Assembly (NCBI GenBank): GCA_023413185.1
Contig: JAEZQD010000083.1
Location: 1 to 48,447 of the forward strand
DNA length: 48,447 bases
Direction: 5' to 3'
Source of the DNA: Bacillota bacterium
Lineage (GTDB): Bacteria > Bacillota > Clostridia > Oscillospirales > Ruminococcaceae
The position numbers were made by a program, and so were the translations under genes. A model generated the notes under the pieces. The model was not told the origin of the DNA, searched no databases, and saw only the letters and a program-made list of their open reading frames with translations. Within the stretch, counting starts at the first letter, position 1; every line of letters begins with the position of its first letter. Below are positions 47,978 through 48,447 of this stretch, piece after piece.

Positions 47978-48447
47978 ATGCTTACTCAAATCATCAAGCG
48001 AGACAGAACCACCGTACCGTTTAAAAGCGAGAAGATCGTTCTTGCCATCTTCAGGGCGGCTACCGCCGTAGGGGGGGACGACTTTACCACCTCGCAGCTG
48101 CTTGCCGATGAGGTGGTGCGCCTTGCCGACCTGCGCTACCCCGACGGCATTGCCGAGGTGGAGGGCATACAGGATATCGTAGAAAAGGTGCTGATTGAAG
48201 CCGGGCACGCAAAAACCGCCAAGGCGTACATCCTGTACCGTGAAAAGCGGCGTGCGTCCCGCGAAAGCAACGCCTTAATCGGTGCCACCATCAATATGTT
48301 CACCGAGTATCTCAACGACCGCGATTGGCAGATTAACGAAAACGCCAACACGCAAAAGTCTATTAATGGGCTCAATAACTACGTGCGCGAGGCGTTTACC
48401 AAAAGCTACTGGCTGCACGAGGTATATACCGAAGAGATCCGTAACGC
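47978..48447 (+). CDS. nrdD: Anaerobic ribonucleoside-triphosphate reductase (5' part; gene runs off the window)
   Basis: The first 156 codons are present and lie past a start ATG at 47978 with GGAAAGG some distance upstream. Residues 1-95 are an ATP-cone (VPFKSEKIVLAIFRAATAVG, then EVEGIQDIVEKVLIEAGHAKTAKAYILYREKR), the allosteric dATP/ATP site. The following segment (INMFTEYLNDRDWQINENAN, then GLNNYVREAFTKSYWL) is the conserved start of the class III catalytic domain. The glycyl-radical enzyme reduces NTPs to dNTPs without oxygen. The activase nrdG should follow downstream of the window. Confidence 0.95.
   Translation, partial: MLTQIIKRDRTTVPFKSEKIVLAIFRAATAVGGDDFTTSQLLADEVVRLADLRYPDGIAEVEGIQDIVEKVLIEAGHAKTAKAYILYREKRRASRESNALIGATINMFTEYLNDRDWQINENANTQKSINGLNNYVREAFTKSYWLHEVYTEEIRN

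Noticed and set aside
47439..47978. 179-aa open frame upstream of nrdD
   Set aside because: Runs through the nrdD promoter and leader, has no ribosome binding site, and its translation shows no protein-like pattern.
1..48447. CRISPR arrays, tRNA or rRNA genes, prophage or transposase genes
   Set aside because: None was seen on reading both strands; the only repeats are the short intergenic units near 46 kb.

Overview
The window looks like chromosomal DNA of an anaerobic, endospore-forming, moderately GC-rich member of the Clostridia, most likely Oscillospirales or a relative (inference). Pointers are spoIIE, an oxygen-sensitive class III ribonucleotide reductase (nrdD), GTP-type PEP carboxykinase, a DUF1385 (YqhQ-like) protein beside prmC, a DUF6062 protein, a T-box leader, AGGAGG-type ribosome binding sites and consensus sigma-A promoters. 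I see no rRNA, tRNA, CRISPR array, transposase or phage gene. Most genes are core housekeeping, and most of those between 8.5 and 32 kb lie on the minus strand.

Layout. 1-6.4 kb (minus): 5' part of an EF-G-like GTPase gene, a degenerate P-type-ATPase-like membrane protein, rlmB, a small membrane protein, an intergenic cluster of DnaA-box-like 9-mers, and a DUF6062 protein. 6.5-8.5 kb (plus): a MerR regulator with a textbook 19-bp-spacer promoter, followed by an OGG1-type DNA glycosylase. 8.5-16.8 kb: spoIIE, trmO, gltX, a CAP-domain lipoprotein, and T-box-cysE-cysS. 16.8-26.4 kb (minus): a long colinear run of lipoprotein, response regulator, histidine kinase, DUF1385, prmC, recA, recX, rimO and pgsA. 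26.5-29.2 kb (minus): a compact three-gene unit of an isopropylmalate-dehydrogenase-like protein without its catalytic residues, a polytopic membrane protein and a LUD-domain protein. 29.5-32.6 kb: an XRE regulator, dusB-yjbQ and an orphan protein. 32.8-37.5 kb (plus): polA, a low-molecular-weight phosphatase, rimI and tsaD. 37.5-39.8 kb: pckG with a long structured leader. 40-46 kb (minus): DJ-1/PfpI, SRPBCC, then manA-SPL-GNAT-macro-methyltransferase-Nudix and a GyrI-like protein. 46-47.4 kb: a dispersed-repeat cluster, then a prepilin and a degenerate paralogue of it. The window ends in nrdD behind a long structured leader.

How the genes work together. Translation and RNA modification are heavily represented (gltX, cysS, rlmB, trmO, tsaD, rimI, rimO, prmC, dusB). 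trmO methylates the t6A that TsaD helps make. The T-box should couple cysteine synthesis (cysE) and cysteine charging (cysS) to uncharged tRNA(Cys). recA-recX, polA and the glycosylase cover DNA repair. The macro and Nudix proteins in one unit suggest ADP-ribose or nucleotide-derivative housekeeping.

The most unusual items are two apparent pseudoenzymes (the P-type-ATPase-like and isopropylmalate-dehydrogenase-like proteins), the nrdD and pckG leaders, the DnaA-box-like cluster, and the prepilin paralogue that has lost its cleavage site. All assignments come from reading the sequence and recalling family motifs; no database search was run.
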